Under the pieces are notes generated by a model that ran no database searches, was not told the DNA's origin, and saw only the letters and a program-made list of their open reading frames with translations. DNA of 64,000 nucleotides from Prosapia bicincta (taxonomy: Eukaryota > Arthropoda > Insecta > Hemiptera > Cercopidae), in the NCBI GenBank assembly GCA_036971475.1, contig JBAIZL010000005.1, forward strand, positions 161,331,386-161,395,385, given 5' to 3'. A program made the translations under genes and the position numbers. Shown here piece after piece: positions 46,560 to 57,664 of this stretch (positions are counted from its first letter, which is position 1; each line of letters starts with the position of its first letter).

Positions 46560-48610
46560 TTATTATTTTTTTAAAATACTGCTTAGTTGTCAATAATTTT
46601 AAATGACAAATGATATATATCTATGAAAAAAAATATCGCTATTAATATTATATCGAAATTCAGAATGCACCAAGCAACAATAAAATAGCAAATAATCGCT
46701 CTTTTGTTTACTTTATATATCTATTTGCCCTCAAAGTAAAAATGCCTTCAAACACATCATTTACATTTCAAACAATTTCTGAAGGAGGTACTTATCCTTC
46801 TGGTACTTTCCTAAACTGTGCTAACCCAAAAAATAAATCTTGAAGCTCCTTCTGATTCTACGTTTTTATTTCGAATTGTAATCTTGCTTAGAAGCTACAT
46901 CTTCTTTAATAGATACCATGAAAGAACACAAATGACATTATATAAAAATAAAACGAGGTATCACAACAAAATTTAATATAAAAAACACTAAATCAAAGTT
47001 ACTATATTAAAAAGTGTTTCATCCAACAGTTCCCAAATATACACTATTCGTCAGAGTTATGGTTTTATTTGATGATGTAATAAGAGTTTTTTTGTGGCAT
47101 ATGTAGTTTTGAATATGTCAATTTATGTGTTGGTTGATGGATAATATTATAAATAGATTTTTAGTTTCTGACGAGGATTAAAATTGGCAATCGAAATTTA
47201 GAGCAATGTTTTAAAAGTAAGTAGAAGTTTTAAAAAAAATGTTTTTTGGTCAATAATTGGTCATAATAAACCAAATTAAATATATGAACAACAAAACGGA
47301 AAACGTAGATAAGACGCCGTACTGCGCACGTCTTTAAGAGCTGTGGAAAACTCTCAAGCTTAGTGAATTTTAAAATTAAAAAAAAATAAAATTAAAAAAT
47401 TTGAAATTGTTTTGTTTATACAAAATAATTTTAAAAAAAACAAATTTTAAAATTAATTATAGATGTGTTGAAAGAACTCTAATTTGTTTTATAAATGTTC
47501 CTATCCCACGGGAAGTTAGTTACGGCTACGAACTGTCACTGTAAACCCACTCAAGTCCCTATTTTGATGGCTGAGCATTTTAAAGATGGACCATGGCGAA
47601 CCTAAAATTTACTATCATGTTGATTCAATCTGCGACGTTGCTGATGTCCCCCAGATTTCCTCAAGTTGTTCTAGTTATTCAGCATTCTCGCTCGTCCGGC
47701 GTTACAACCTCCCGTTTTTCCGAATAAAGAAACTGAACTGTATTTTTACTTTGTTTGAATTATTATTGATCAAGATATATGAGTAGGCCTATACCGTAGT
47801 TATATCATTATAAACTATATGATTGTTTCAACATATCTGTGTTTCGTTATCTAAAGTGTTTTTATGTTTCTATAAAATTGTAATGGAAAATATTTTGCCT
47901 GGTTAAACTTGCAGTACTGAACGAAATGTATTAAATGGTCATTCTAGTTTGGGTAGTATTTTCCTCGAATATTTCCCCCAGCCTCAATGTGACCGAAGTA
48001 TACCAGATCATGGGCGTACGGTAAGTGACAAATACAACCCGTAATTAGAGTACAAAGCCAGTACGAAGCTTGTAACAAACGCACCACGTCCAAGTTCTTC
48101 TCCAGCGCGTGTTAGCAACCAATAACACCTCCAACTAATGACCTAATCACATGCTTCATACCAGACTTCTTTAAATTCCTTATCTAGTTTATTATAACAA
48201 TTATTTAGTTAACCATAAATTGTTTGCTGATGATGTTCATAGCGTCATTTAGATGTGTGTATTTACGTCAGACGAACAAGGCAGACTAAACGCACAAACC
48301 GTCTGCTATGTTTATTCAGTGTTGTTAAAAAAAGTCGATATTTCTATATGACTGAAAACTAAACTAAAATGCTATTTTCGAAAAACTACCTAAGTTTATT
48401 ATAATTGGGTATAACTATTAACTTAAAATTACAACAAATCCCCTTCCTTAAAAAACTTAGTAATCTATATAAACAAAATTTGTGCTATAAAACTGTATAC
48501 AATTATATAAAATCAATAGGTTTAAAACTACATAAACTCAAAATTGCTCTTAAAGGTTCAACCTATTATTTAATATTTTAACATTCTATTTAATAACAAC
48601 AAACTACAAA
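46560..48610. other. No gene supported
   Basis: AT-rich. The frame at 47,586-47,786 (+) sits in a slightly GC-richer patch but shows no domain. Confidence 0.45.
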
Positions 48611-48614
48611 CTAT

Positions 48615-48790
48615 ATTTTATTTTCCCTACGCGTTTCAGGGGCAAAGTAAACTCTATCAGCAAATATAATTACACAAATTCTAAACCAGGTCAATACCTT
48701 ATAACTAAAAATTAAATTATAAGTTATAGTTTATAATTTGTATTATATATTCATTGATAATGACTTATTCATTGAAACGTGTATGAGAAT
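48615..48790. mobile_element. Decayed foldback-like element with ACGCGTTTC core
   Basis: CCTACGCGTTTCAGGGGC at 48,627-48,644 and an inverted diverged counterpart CATTGAAACGTGTATG near 48,771-48,786, with a palindromic AT-rich middle (AAATTATAAGTTATAGTTTATAAT). Much weaker than the other foldbacks. Confidence 0.4.
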
Positions 48791-48799
48791 ATTAGTGAT

Positions 48800-49825
48800 T
48801 GCTTATCAGTTAGTGTCTAATATGATTTATTTATTAAATGTCCTCAGACCATTTAATTTTAACATTAATAAATTTCAACGAAAACATTTATGCCGAGAAT
48901 CTCAAGGATTCAGATAAATCCAAGGTTTAAATTGTTACCTCATATCTCTAATAGTTTTGTAAATATTCAAAATACAGACGTATTACAAGCTTTTGGAATA
49001 AAGCTTAAGGAATGCTACAAAGATCAAAGGAAATTAGGTCTATATAAATAAACCACGTTACAACCAGAAATATAAACAACTTGTAAACGACAAAAAGCAC
49101 ACCAGGTTATACATTCTGCTTTAGAAAAGTATAGAAAAATTAAAACAGGTTTTAAAATACTTAAGATTTATAAGCGTTTTTTAATCAGTTTGTAAAACGC
49201 TATCAGCAGTTCGCTTATATAATAAATTATTCACTACGCTCAACTCAAAACTTTTTTTTCTTAACCTGTAAGAGTATGTTAAGTCATCGATTTGATAGGT
49301 TTCCTTTTAGGATATCCTTTAGGGGTATTTTAGGATCTTTAGGGTATCCTTTTAATTTTTACGTTTTGGTGTGTTTTCTTTCGTTGAAATATTGCATTTC
49401 TCTTCATTACAGAGATATTTCATATAATCTAATACTGGCATATCAGCATTAGAGGGTAACAAATTAAAATCGAGGGAGTCTAAAAATAAAATTTATTTAA
49501 AATATTTAATATTAACACAATTTTTAAACATTTTGTATTCCAATTAAAACATATTTACCCTAAGTTCTGTCATGTGAGTTAATACCACCGGAGAGTGATC
49601 AATCGTAAATTAGGTTAGGTTCATTAGCATGCTTAAAAGGTTGCTGGCCAAATGTTTTAATTACTTCTGATAAACATTTTTCAAATTCATGAATGCATAC
49701 GTTGCTTCTTGCATAATGAATGTCTTCTAAGTGTGTTATACAAATATCAAGTCTTATCTGAGAGACACTCATATTTAATTATTTAGTAGATGATGGAAAA
49801 ATTAGGTTAATTAGAGCTTAGCTAG
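48800..49825. other. No gene seen
   Basis: AT-rich non-coding DNA with a short near-repeat around 49,310-49,350 (TTTTAGGATATCC, TTTTAGGATC). Confidence 0.45.
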
Positions 49826-49831
49826 TGAGAA

Positions 49832-50010
49832 CAATTCACAACGGTAAAAATTAAAGCAGTCTACTCTACTGTTTTAGTAGTAGCTAAGCACTGATGAAGG
49901 CGACATCGCAGTCGAAACTAGTCTATTTGTTTTAATAAACTAGACTCTTTTTAGTAAACTAATGTGTAGTGTGATATAAAGTAAACTGTTTTAATTTTTA
50001 CCGTTGTCAC
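49832..50010. mobile_element. Foldback/MITE-like element
   Basis: ACAACGGTAAAAATTAAAGC at 49,838-49,857 is matched by an inverted GTTTTAATTTTTACCGTTGT at 49,987-50,006. Inside are CTGATGAAGGCGACATCGCA and GTCGAAACTAG with an inverted CTAGTCTATTTGTTTTAATA-like stem. It has the same design as the CATCTTCAGA foldbacks. Confidence 0.65.
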
Positions 50011-50014
50011 AAAT

Positions 50015-50890
50015 GCTCTACTTGTTGAAATTTTAAAACAAAGATGACTTAGGCCTACCTTCCCAAAAAAAAAAAAATTGGGATGGTTTTTGTTTTCATT
50101 CATAAGTGGAGACAAGAGAAAAAAATAAATTTGATTGATTGGTATCATAAATAATAAAATAATAAATAATACAGTACAAAACAAATAAGTAAAATCCTTT
50201 GGTTGCCAAATATTAAGCTAGTAACAAACCCATTAACAATTACAAACATTTCACTAACAGTTAGCATTGTCAGAAAGTTACAACCGAACTAAACTGACTT
50301 CAGTTATTTCTGATGAGACGACCCTGTTATTGTAGTGCGCGTTAACGTTTTGTAACTAAAGTATTATCCTTGTAAGTAAAAGGGCTTTCCTGTTTATATT
50401 GGTAGTAGGCTACTTCGTGCTATATATTTAATTCATCCTATATATAAATAAACTTCACAGAGCAAGTAGGCTTAGGTAGTAGGAATTAATACAGTAGTAC
50501 AAATATAATTTTAATTAAAAATATTATTTTGCTGTTTTGAATATAATATTTAAGCTCTAGTAAATAGTTAATTTACAAACGTTATTACTTCGAATGTTTT
50601 TTTATAGAAATAACTGCTTCTAAAACGTAAGCTTTTACATTTTTCTCCTGTAATGGTCAACTTTTAAGTCATCACTTATATAAATACTGATTTTGTATTC
50701 CCCGTGTCTTTTTATTTACAAGTAAAACTGATGAAAGTGGGTCTTATCAATTTATGTTTAATGTTTAAATATTAAGTTATACAAATTACAAACCTTATAA
50801 AATTTAATATATAATCAAAATAAAAAATCATGCACATTTTAAATTTTAAAAAAATCATCAATTAGGAATTAGAGTATTAAATGCTTAAAT
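50015..50890. other. No gene seen
   Basis: AT-rich non-coding DNA. Confidence 0.45.
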
Positions 50891-50894
50891 GTTC

Positions 50895-51520
50895 GGCGTG
50901 TAAAAGAAAAAAAACACCTAATATATTTAGACGTCCCCCTGCCTTGGAAATTAAGACAATGTATATCTGAAACAAGGATACCTAACCTAACCTGTCTTAA
51001 CCTAAGAGAAAATGCTACTAATATGCTTAGGTGCCCCCTTCAGAAATTAAGGTGAATAACAACAAGCTCGCCAATCCTATCTTAATCTAACCTAGGAGAA
51101 AAGTCACCTAATATGTTTAGGCGCCCATTATATTGGAATCAAGAAACTAGCACACCTAGCCTAACCTAACAGAAAAAGCCCTTGATGTGCTTAGGTGTCC
51201 CCTTCAGAAATTAAGGCGAATAACAACAAGCACGCTAATCCTATCTTAAGCTAACCTAGGAGAAAAGCCCCCTGATATGTTTAGGCACCCATTATATTGG
51301 AATCAAGAAACAAGCACACCTAGCCTAACCTAACAGAAAAAGCCCTTAATGTGCTTAGGTGTCCTCCTCATGAAAATCAAAGGCAAATAACATCTGCAAC
51401 AGTGACGTCTAACCTATCTTAACCTAAGAGAAAAGTCACCTAATATGTTTAGGCCTTCACCCGTCATGTAAATTTAGCCAAATAACATCTGCAACAATCA
51501 TACATAACCTATCGTGATCT
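50895..51520. repeat. Tandem repeat, ~82-bp unit in ~164-bp dimers
   Basis: Units contain CCTAATATGTTTAGG or GATGTGCTTAGGTG, followed by a CCCC block and then CCTAACCTAACCTAAGAGAAAA-like text. GCTTAGGTG recurs at 51,025, 51,191 and 51,353, giving a 162-166 bp dimer, and half-units give the ~82 bp spacing. CCTAACCTAA words resemble the complement of the insect telomere repeat TTAGG but stay within this longer unit. Confidence 0.85.
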
Positions 51521-51524
51521 AACG

Positions 51525-51930
51525 TCAAACACGCTCTTTTGCAACATTTTTTTAACGGGAGGTTATAAGCATAAGCTCCCAGTTATTTGCACATTAATGG
51601 GATCTCCATTCACCACTGATTTTACTCGAAACTCTCTCATAACCTTTAAAGCTGCCATGTGTTCATGAATAGCTTCCGGGCTCAGTTTGCGTTTTTACTA
51701 ACTTACTTTTTCTACATAAAATTGCTTACCGTTAAGAAATTCATCAATTTAATAGGTGTTATGAAAAACACACAAGATATAAAATTCAATATGGAAGTAG
51801 AAGTTATATTTACTCGTAGATGTGATATGAACAGAATGTTTCATTTTTTTCATCAAACGCACTGCCCTCCGGCAACTCATTATCTACTTAATATATCCCC
51901 ATGTAATCAATAGATACAACACACAAAGCT
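51525..51930. other. No gene supported
   Basis: The 84-codon frame 51,659-51,913 (+) has no domain. Confidence 0.4.
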
Positions 51931-51934
51931 GATA

Positions 51935-52284
51935 TAAACGCTCAATTCTCATTCCCCAATCGACTACGTGCTCACGTTACGTGATTGGTGAATATTTTAG
52001 CGCGTCACGCTCCTATCAGTACGTGATCACCAAGCGCTGGCTTATTATACAGCATATGGTTGCCATGGTTACCGTGGACTAATTGCTTCCCCATTAATCT
52101 GATTAGAAGTTAACCGAGCGTGTGATCTGGTTACGGTACCCGGCCTGGCCCGATCGCAGATGTCCAGCCCGTTATGTAAACTCTTCCGCGAACATTAAAA
52201 TAATTGTTTAATCCGGCCGCACTTTCTATTTAAAGTGGTCGTTTTTGCAAAACGTGTTCGAGGAAATTGCTTTGGAAATTGACG
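51935..52284 (+). promoter_or_regulatory. Candidate cis-regulatory island or promoter
   Basis: A GC-richer, non-repetitive segment with several recognisable words: GTTGCCATGGTTAC at 52,059-52,072 (RFX X-box-like, one mismatch), TAATCTGATTA at 52,095-52,105 (palindromic paired-class homeodomain P3 site) and repeated ACGTGATCAC/ACGTGATTGG. At its 3' end GAAATTGACG is followed by GTGAGC, a donor-like site at 52,285; the frame before it is open for about 23 codons (FLQNVFEEIALEID) but lacks a start. It could be a first exon with its promoter, or an enhancer. Confidence 0.35.
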
Positions 52285-52289
52285 GTGAG

Positions 52290-54195
52290 CAGTGGGTTTA
52301 AATTTGAAACGCTATCACTTGGACGGCACAGGCAGGAGAAGAGGGTACGGACCGCGAAAATATAATGATCTTTTCATATAGGCTAGGTCAGACTTTTAAA
52401 AGGATCTGGTAGAGTTTTAAATCTACAACGATGGTATTTTTCATTGTATAGATACTTCATACCATCTTCTCAAGAAGAGCCTGTCTTGAGAGCACTACCC
52501 TTTAACTACATTATACTGTTCTCTCTCAGGACGCTGTATTAGTGTTGACATTTACTTCTGGAACATGTGGCCAAAACCGACTTTAAAGAAATGGTTATAG
52601 TTTTTTTTAAAATTTTTTATAATTTTGTTTGTAATGAAAAAGAATAAAGCAAATGAAAACTGAAAAGACAAAAGCGTGGGAATAGCAGGAATTTTTAACT
52701 ACTCAAGACCAGACACAGACGTTCACTTGGCATTCCATTTTTGGTTCGATGCATCTTTGAGTTCATTAAAACAACAATATTTCATAGATGTTGTAACCGA
52801 ACTATCAGATATTATTTGGACGTAAAGGAAATCGGATGAAAATTATTTTTTCATAGCAAATTTGGGTTATTTGAAAGTCAAGCCTTGTCTTTCTCATTAA
52901 GAAGCAAGTAGAATGTGTATGAAATAATTCCTAAGAAGAAAGTCAAACTAAAATTGAATATTCCTGAAATTAAGCTAAACACATCCATCAAATAATTCTA
53001 TTTACAAACATATCTTTATCAATTGTTCAAAAGCAAATTTTTTCAATATACTTAAATGCGGCACTTACAACATTTTGACAGTCGATCAACATACTGACCA
53101 TCCGAGATATCGATTGTTTAACAAAGTCTGACCAAAATGGCACATCTATATTTCACTTACTAGGAACAAATGCGCAGAAACATAACCTCAATTACCAAGA
53201 CGAGCACCACTCACTGACTGAAACACAATCTTTCAAACCAGTGATAGATCGTCAAAGATTAACAAACTGATAAGACAGCACACAGTACTATTTATTCCTT
53301 AAACAGCCAATAGAATTCACCAATATGTTAAGGCTTGAAACTGGTTGAATAACATGAATGAACTATTTTAGACTTTTCTTACATTATTTAACGTAAAGAC
53401 TAAAGGAAAAGGTTTTTATAATTGTTACTCGTAATTACAATTTTGACTAATAATTTAGACTCCTACAAAACATTGTTAGTAAATTCCATTTTCAACACTG
53501 AAGGCATTTTAACAATTAAAAATATTACAAATAGTTTCAGTTAGATTTTTAAACAGGGCATGGGTTCCTTTAGTCACAGCAATCTTTTCCGAAAACAGCA
53601 AACAAATCTATTATTTCGCGCTGAAGGTTTTTGTTACATATAGCCTATATAATATAAATTAAGACATTGCTGTTTTTGTTATTCACATTTAAGAAAATGT
53701 ATTATTTAACAGACTTTTATTTAAAAGAGACATAAATTTATTTTATTTTAAGAGGATAACACTTAAGAGAAAACGTTTTTAAACACCCTTCTCATTTTTG
53801 ACAAAGAATTTTATTATATTTGCTCTATATGCGAAAAGTTCTTTGTGATTACTTAAATTTTCAAAAACTACTGAGTTGAAAGAAAAAAATTGTTTAGCTG
53901 TTTGAAACAATAAATTTACGAAGTCATTCACTGCTTAAACAGTGTCAGCACTTTCAGGTCAATGTAACTGTACTATACTGATTAGTAACTCATTAATTCT
54001 CCATCTACCTGAGGATAACTGTTTTAGCAACAAAAAAAGTTTTTATCAAATCATTTATTTATTTATTAACGTAAGACGATAAATTATATAACTTTATGCA
54101 GGATCAAAACCACCCCCTCAATTGCAAAATTTGTTTAAAAAAAATCATCAGGATAATAATAGACATTAGGTCTTAGGCTATTGTGTGTTTATAAA
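52290..54195. other. AT-rich non-coding DNA
   Basis: No supported gene, array or RNA gene. Confidence 0.5.
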
Positions 54196-54199
54196 CAAC

Positions 54200-54345
54200 A
54201 ATCACCCTAGCTACTATTATTTTAGATCTTATAAGATGTTAGGTTTTAGATCTCAGTATGTTTGTAACCTTCTGATGATGCTTTGCGAAATTTATGATGC
54301 TTCTGTGCGAACTGTGTTCGCGAAATGTACATCAATGTTGTGTAA
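54200..54345. mobile_element. Decayed foldback-like element (GATGATG type)
   Basis: TTCTGATGATGCTTTGCGAAAT and, 40 bases on, GTTCGCGAAATGTACATC share the stem words of the other CTGAAGATGA-type elements. Arms are no longer clearly pairable. Confidence 0.35.
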
Positions 54346-54480
54346 ATATTTATAGCCAGGGTTATGGTTATTTATTAATTATATGCCTTTCTATTTTATG
54401 ACACACAATCAAAACAACCCACCCCATTCCGCAGTCATAAATCCATTTCCGTTAGAGCCTTTACACATAACCGATGCCGC

Positions 54481-54570
54481 AAGTAGAGGGTTAGCTTCGT
54501 AAAAGGAACGAATGTTTTGAAACGCGTCAGCAAGTAAGCAATTACGTATTCACTTATTTAAGTATTTTTA
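54481..54570. mobile_element. Single arm of the 11.5-kb foldback element
   Basis: AAGTAGAGGGTTAGCTTCGT, AAAAGGAACGAATG, TTTTGAAACGCGTCAGCAAG and TACGTATTCACTTA align with the right arm at 11,590-11,664. No partner arm is nearby, so it is a solo or truncated copy. Confidence 0.75.
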
Positions 54571-54574
54571 AAAT

Positions 54575-56900
54575 TAGTATTAATTATAATTACGCTACTA
54601 TGCTCTGTATAGTTCGTGTGCGGTTACAAAAACATTAGCCCATATTATTACTAAGTTTTTCCTCTTATTCTAATATCCTTGGTACCCATTTTTCTGGTGG
54701 AAAAGCTCAATTCTTCAGTAGCAAACGTCCATCTCCAATCACATAAAAGCCCCTAAGAAGATGGATTTCCACTCTCTCCCTCCCTTTTCCGGTTGCAGAT
54801 ATCCTCCATTAGAATAAAGGGTGCATCGGTACTGTTTCCTTTGAATCTTCTCGATTTCTCTTACAAATATAGTTGGGCCTACTTTGCATATCAAACAGAC
54901 GAATAATGCGTAACCAATTAGTTTGTCGTGGTATGACAGAAAGGCTGTTTTTTTTTTATCGCTAAAGGATCATCCGGTTTAACTATTATTGTCCAGAAAG
55001 GATAAGAAAATACTGCGAATATTGGTGTAATTAAGGTCGAAATGTGAATCCCCTAGTTCTAAGAGATAAGGAAATGAAAAGTGAAGAAATCTTAGTCAAT
55101 AGGAACTAGATTATTTCTTAATAAGTCGCTAGGTCTTTAAGTCTGAGATATAACTTTGTGGAAAGTCTCCAAAATTTATGGCAGTAGGAACTTTAAAAAT
55201 AAAATTGAGAATAATTAGGAACTTCCCGGGATGTAATTAGAACGACCGTAGTGCATAGAGTTCATGTACTCTTGTAAATCTTCAGTATAGAATATTTTTT
55301 AAAGTCTCAGATTTAGCCATTTTCTCTTAGATTATTTACACCATGATATTTTGGCAGTGTTGTGAAAGGGTATAGGCAAATGAAATATGAAGATTGAGGA
55401 AAAAGCAACTAAAATAACAACCTCTTTTTCTTACGTCAAAAATAACACAAAGACAGATGCAGTTGTTGGGATAATATACCGTCCAGTATGTGAATGCTAT
55501 CTCAAATTAGAGATCCCCGACCGGTAGCATCAGGCCCGAAACAGAGAGGGGGTCGTCAGGCACTACCAGTCTGTAAGAGCCAGAAGGACTTACTGTAAGT
55601 CTTACAGTAGTCGGCCCGTCTCGAGAGCCGTCTGGAGACGACACTGTAGACACTACGGTTTCACCACTTTTTCCAGAATTTTATCGAGACCAGTATAACC
55701 TTCCGCAAGGCCAGGTCTTCCGTACTTTTAATACCCTATTTGATTAGTTCGCTCCACGTAGTGAAACTGAACCTCCATCTACTTTTGAACACACCGACTA
55801 AGAACTTAGCCCTAGGTGGGCCTAACCCACCCGTTAGACCATGAGAGCTTTACGACATTGTGCCAGGGTTGTGAACAATTTTGAAGAACAGAAAAATGAT
55901 AAAAATAAGATATGGAAGAGCTTATCGCCATGAAAACCTCTACTAGATATATTGTAACCAGTTTATCTGAAAATATTCAGTGAAATTACTAAACCGCCGG
56001 CGGCGTCTAGGTTTTCAGGAACAGACTATACCTCTAACTACCATCTTATTTCACGCCTCACCTATTTTTAGCCATTCTCTCAATCGGCCGATCACTACCG
56101 AAAAGTAATTATATTAATGCATTATAATACCGCCAGCTCTATCGCAGCGCAGGCTGATTACCGTGAGGACGCGCAATTATCCAGATACAGAGTGTTACAG
56201 AACGCCCGTACCCACCTGATTTATTGGCCTACATCAAACAAAACTCTGTATTCGAGTCCCGGTATTGCTAAACCGGTGATAGATCGTTTCATTAACCTTT
56301 ACTCGTTCGTTTGAAACAGATTAAACTTCGATTTGGTCAGGTGTTTCCAACTAGACCAGTTTCGAAAACAAATTGTTGTCTATAAATTGTATTTTTAGAA
56401 TTTATGCTCAGTCTATATATCTCTTCAGTTGTTTTAGCTTGTGTTATATATTATAACTACTCCTTTTTACACCATCAACAAGGTTTAGGAAAGACAGGGT
56501 AGAGCTACCTTGTTTGGGCTATATGCTATTCAAGGAAGGTAATGTGACCAGCACTACGCTTTAACAATTTGTTTTTAAAACAAGTTAGAACATGCATGCG
56601 GATTGAATTCTATTGTAAAAAATCTTTAATAACTTAGTAGTCGTAAAGTAAACATTTTTCAATCAAAAGCCTTTTGTCAAACTGTGAAATATTAACACTT
56701 GATTAATTTCAATTCGTTTAAATATTACAGTATGTACATAAAGAAAATATATACATTTTATTCACCGTATACTCCAAAATAACAGCACTGAAACCAAATC
56801 AGCTGTAGTTGCCTTCTGGATCAGCTGTGCAGAATTTTGATTGTTGCCGCATATTTGTGTAGATGCATTTCATTTGAGGTTAGTTTTTGGTCGCTTAACT
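54575..56900. other. No gene supported
   Basis: Mixed DNA with GC-richer patches at 55,520-55,660 and 55,980-56,300. I translated the first in all plus frames and found stops and no motif. The 65-codon frame 56,117-56,314 (+) has no known domain. Confidence 0.4.
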
Positions 56901-56909
56901 ACTGTATGT

Positions 56910-57659
56910 ACAAATGAAAGCCACGGAAGTGTGTTGCAGCAAGTGTTACAGTCACCAAAAGAAGGCCTAAGCCGACATCTTTGAAACTGGCTCCAAGCAA
57001 CACGTCGGTGAGTAGAAGTTTCAAAAACACTGGTGGTTTGCCCTACAAGGTACAAACTGTGCAACCTTTGAACTATATAAACAAAACAGCCAGAGACGAG
57101 TATTGCGCTTCGATAAGAGTATTGCGCTGTGGAAAACTTGAGTTTCTGAGTGACGCATGGTTTTCGGATGAATGTCATATGCACCTTAATGGTTTCATAA
57201 ACAAGCAGACGATGCGTTTTCTTGGCTTTGAACGTCCTGACAGTGTTATACAGATGCCACACCATAGTAGGCGTGTAACCAGTTGATGCGCTGTGTCAGG
57301 GAGAGGCATAATTGGTCCATACTTTGTTGAAATCCTCTTACTGTAATGGAAATCCTCTTACTGTAAATTAGGACCGATATTGGATCATTCTTGTTAGTTT
57401 TATAGGAAACTTCAGGAGATTTTGTTGTACCCGAAACCTGCCTTTTCGTTTACAATTTGTTTAACAAGCTGGCCCAACCAGCTATACTGCCTTAGACAAC
57501 ATTCCTTTCCTTCAATAAACTTTTGGCAACCTCCTCATCTCCCTTAGAACAAATTTTCCTTACCCAGCCCACTCCCCCGATTTTACAAAACCTGACGCCT
57601 ACGTCTGTGGAATGTTGAAGGAGAAGATTTTCCGTGATGATCCACCAACCGTGATTTAA
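56910..57659 (+). pseudogene. Decayed Tc1/mariner-superfamily transposase
   Basis: Pieces of one transposase appear in order across several frames. First a helix-turn-helix region in two frames: QQVLQSPKEGLSRHL, then after a frame shift LAPSNTSVSRSFKNTGGLPY and KVQTVQ. The main frame (56,981-57,286) has the first catalytic block, AWFSDECHMHLNGFINKQ, with the Asp at 57,167-57,169. Where VTVWCA is expected the codon for Trp is TGA (57,284), followed in frame by CAVSGRGIIGPYFVE. Next comes a diverged VTVNxDRY block, then QAGPTSYTA, where the second catalytic Asp of the usual QDGA is lost, and finally PDFTKPDAY and GMLKEKIFRDDPP with the third acidic block, ending at TAA 57,657. This is the insect IS630/Tc1-mariner-like group with an FSDExHF motif. 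It is inactive: multiple stops, frame shifts and a missing catalytic residue. Terminal inverted repeats were not found. Confidence 0.8.
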
Positions 57660-57664
57660 CTTCT

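Noticed and set aside
47586..47786. 66-codon plus-strand frame as a gene
   Set aside because: No domain and the 3' half is AT-driven hydrophobic sequence.
55520..55660. GC-richer patch as a coding exon
   Set aside because: All three plus frames contain stops or give sequences without any motif.
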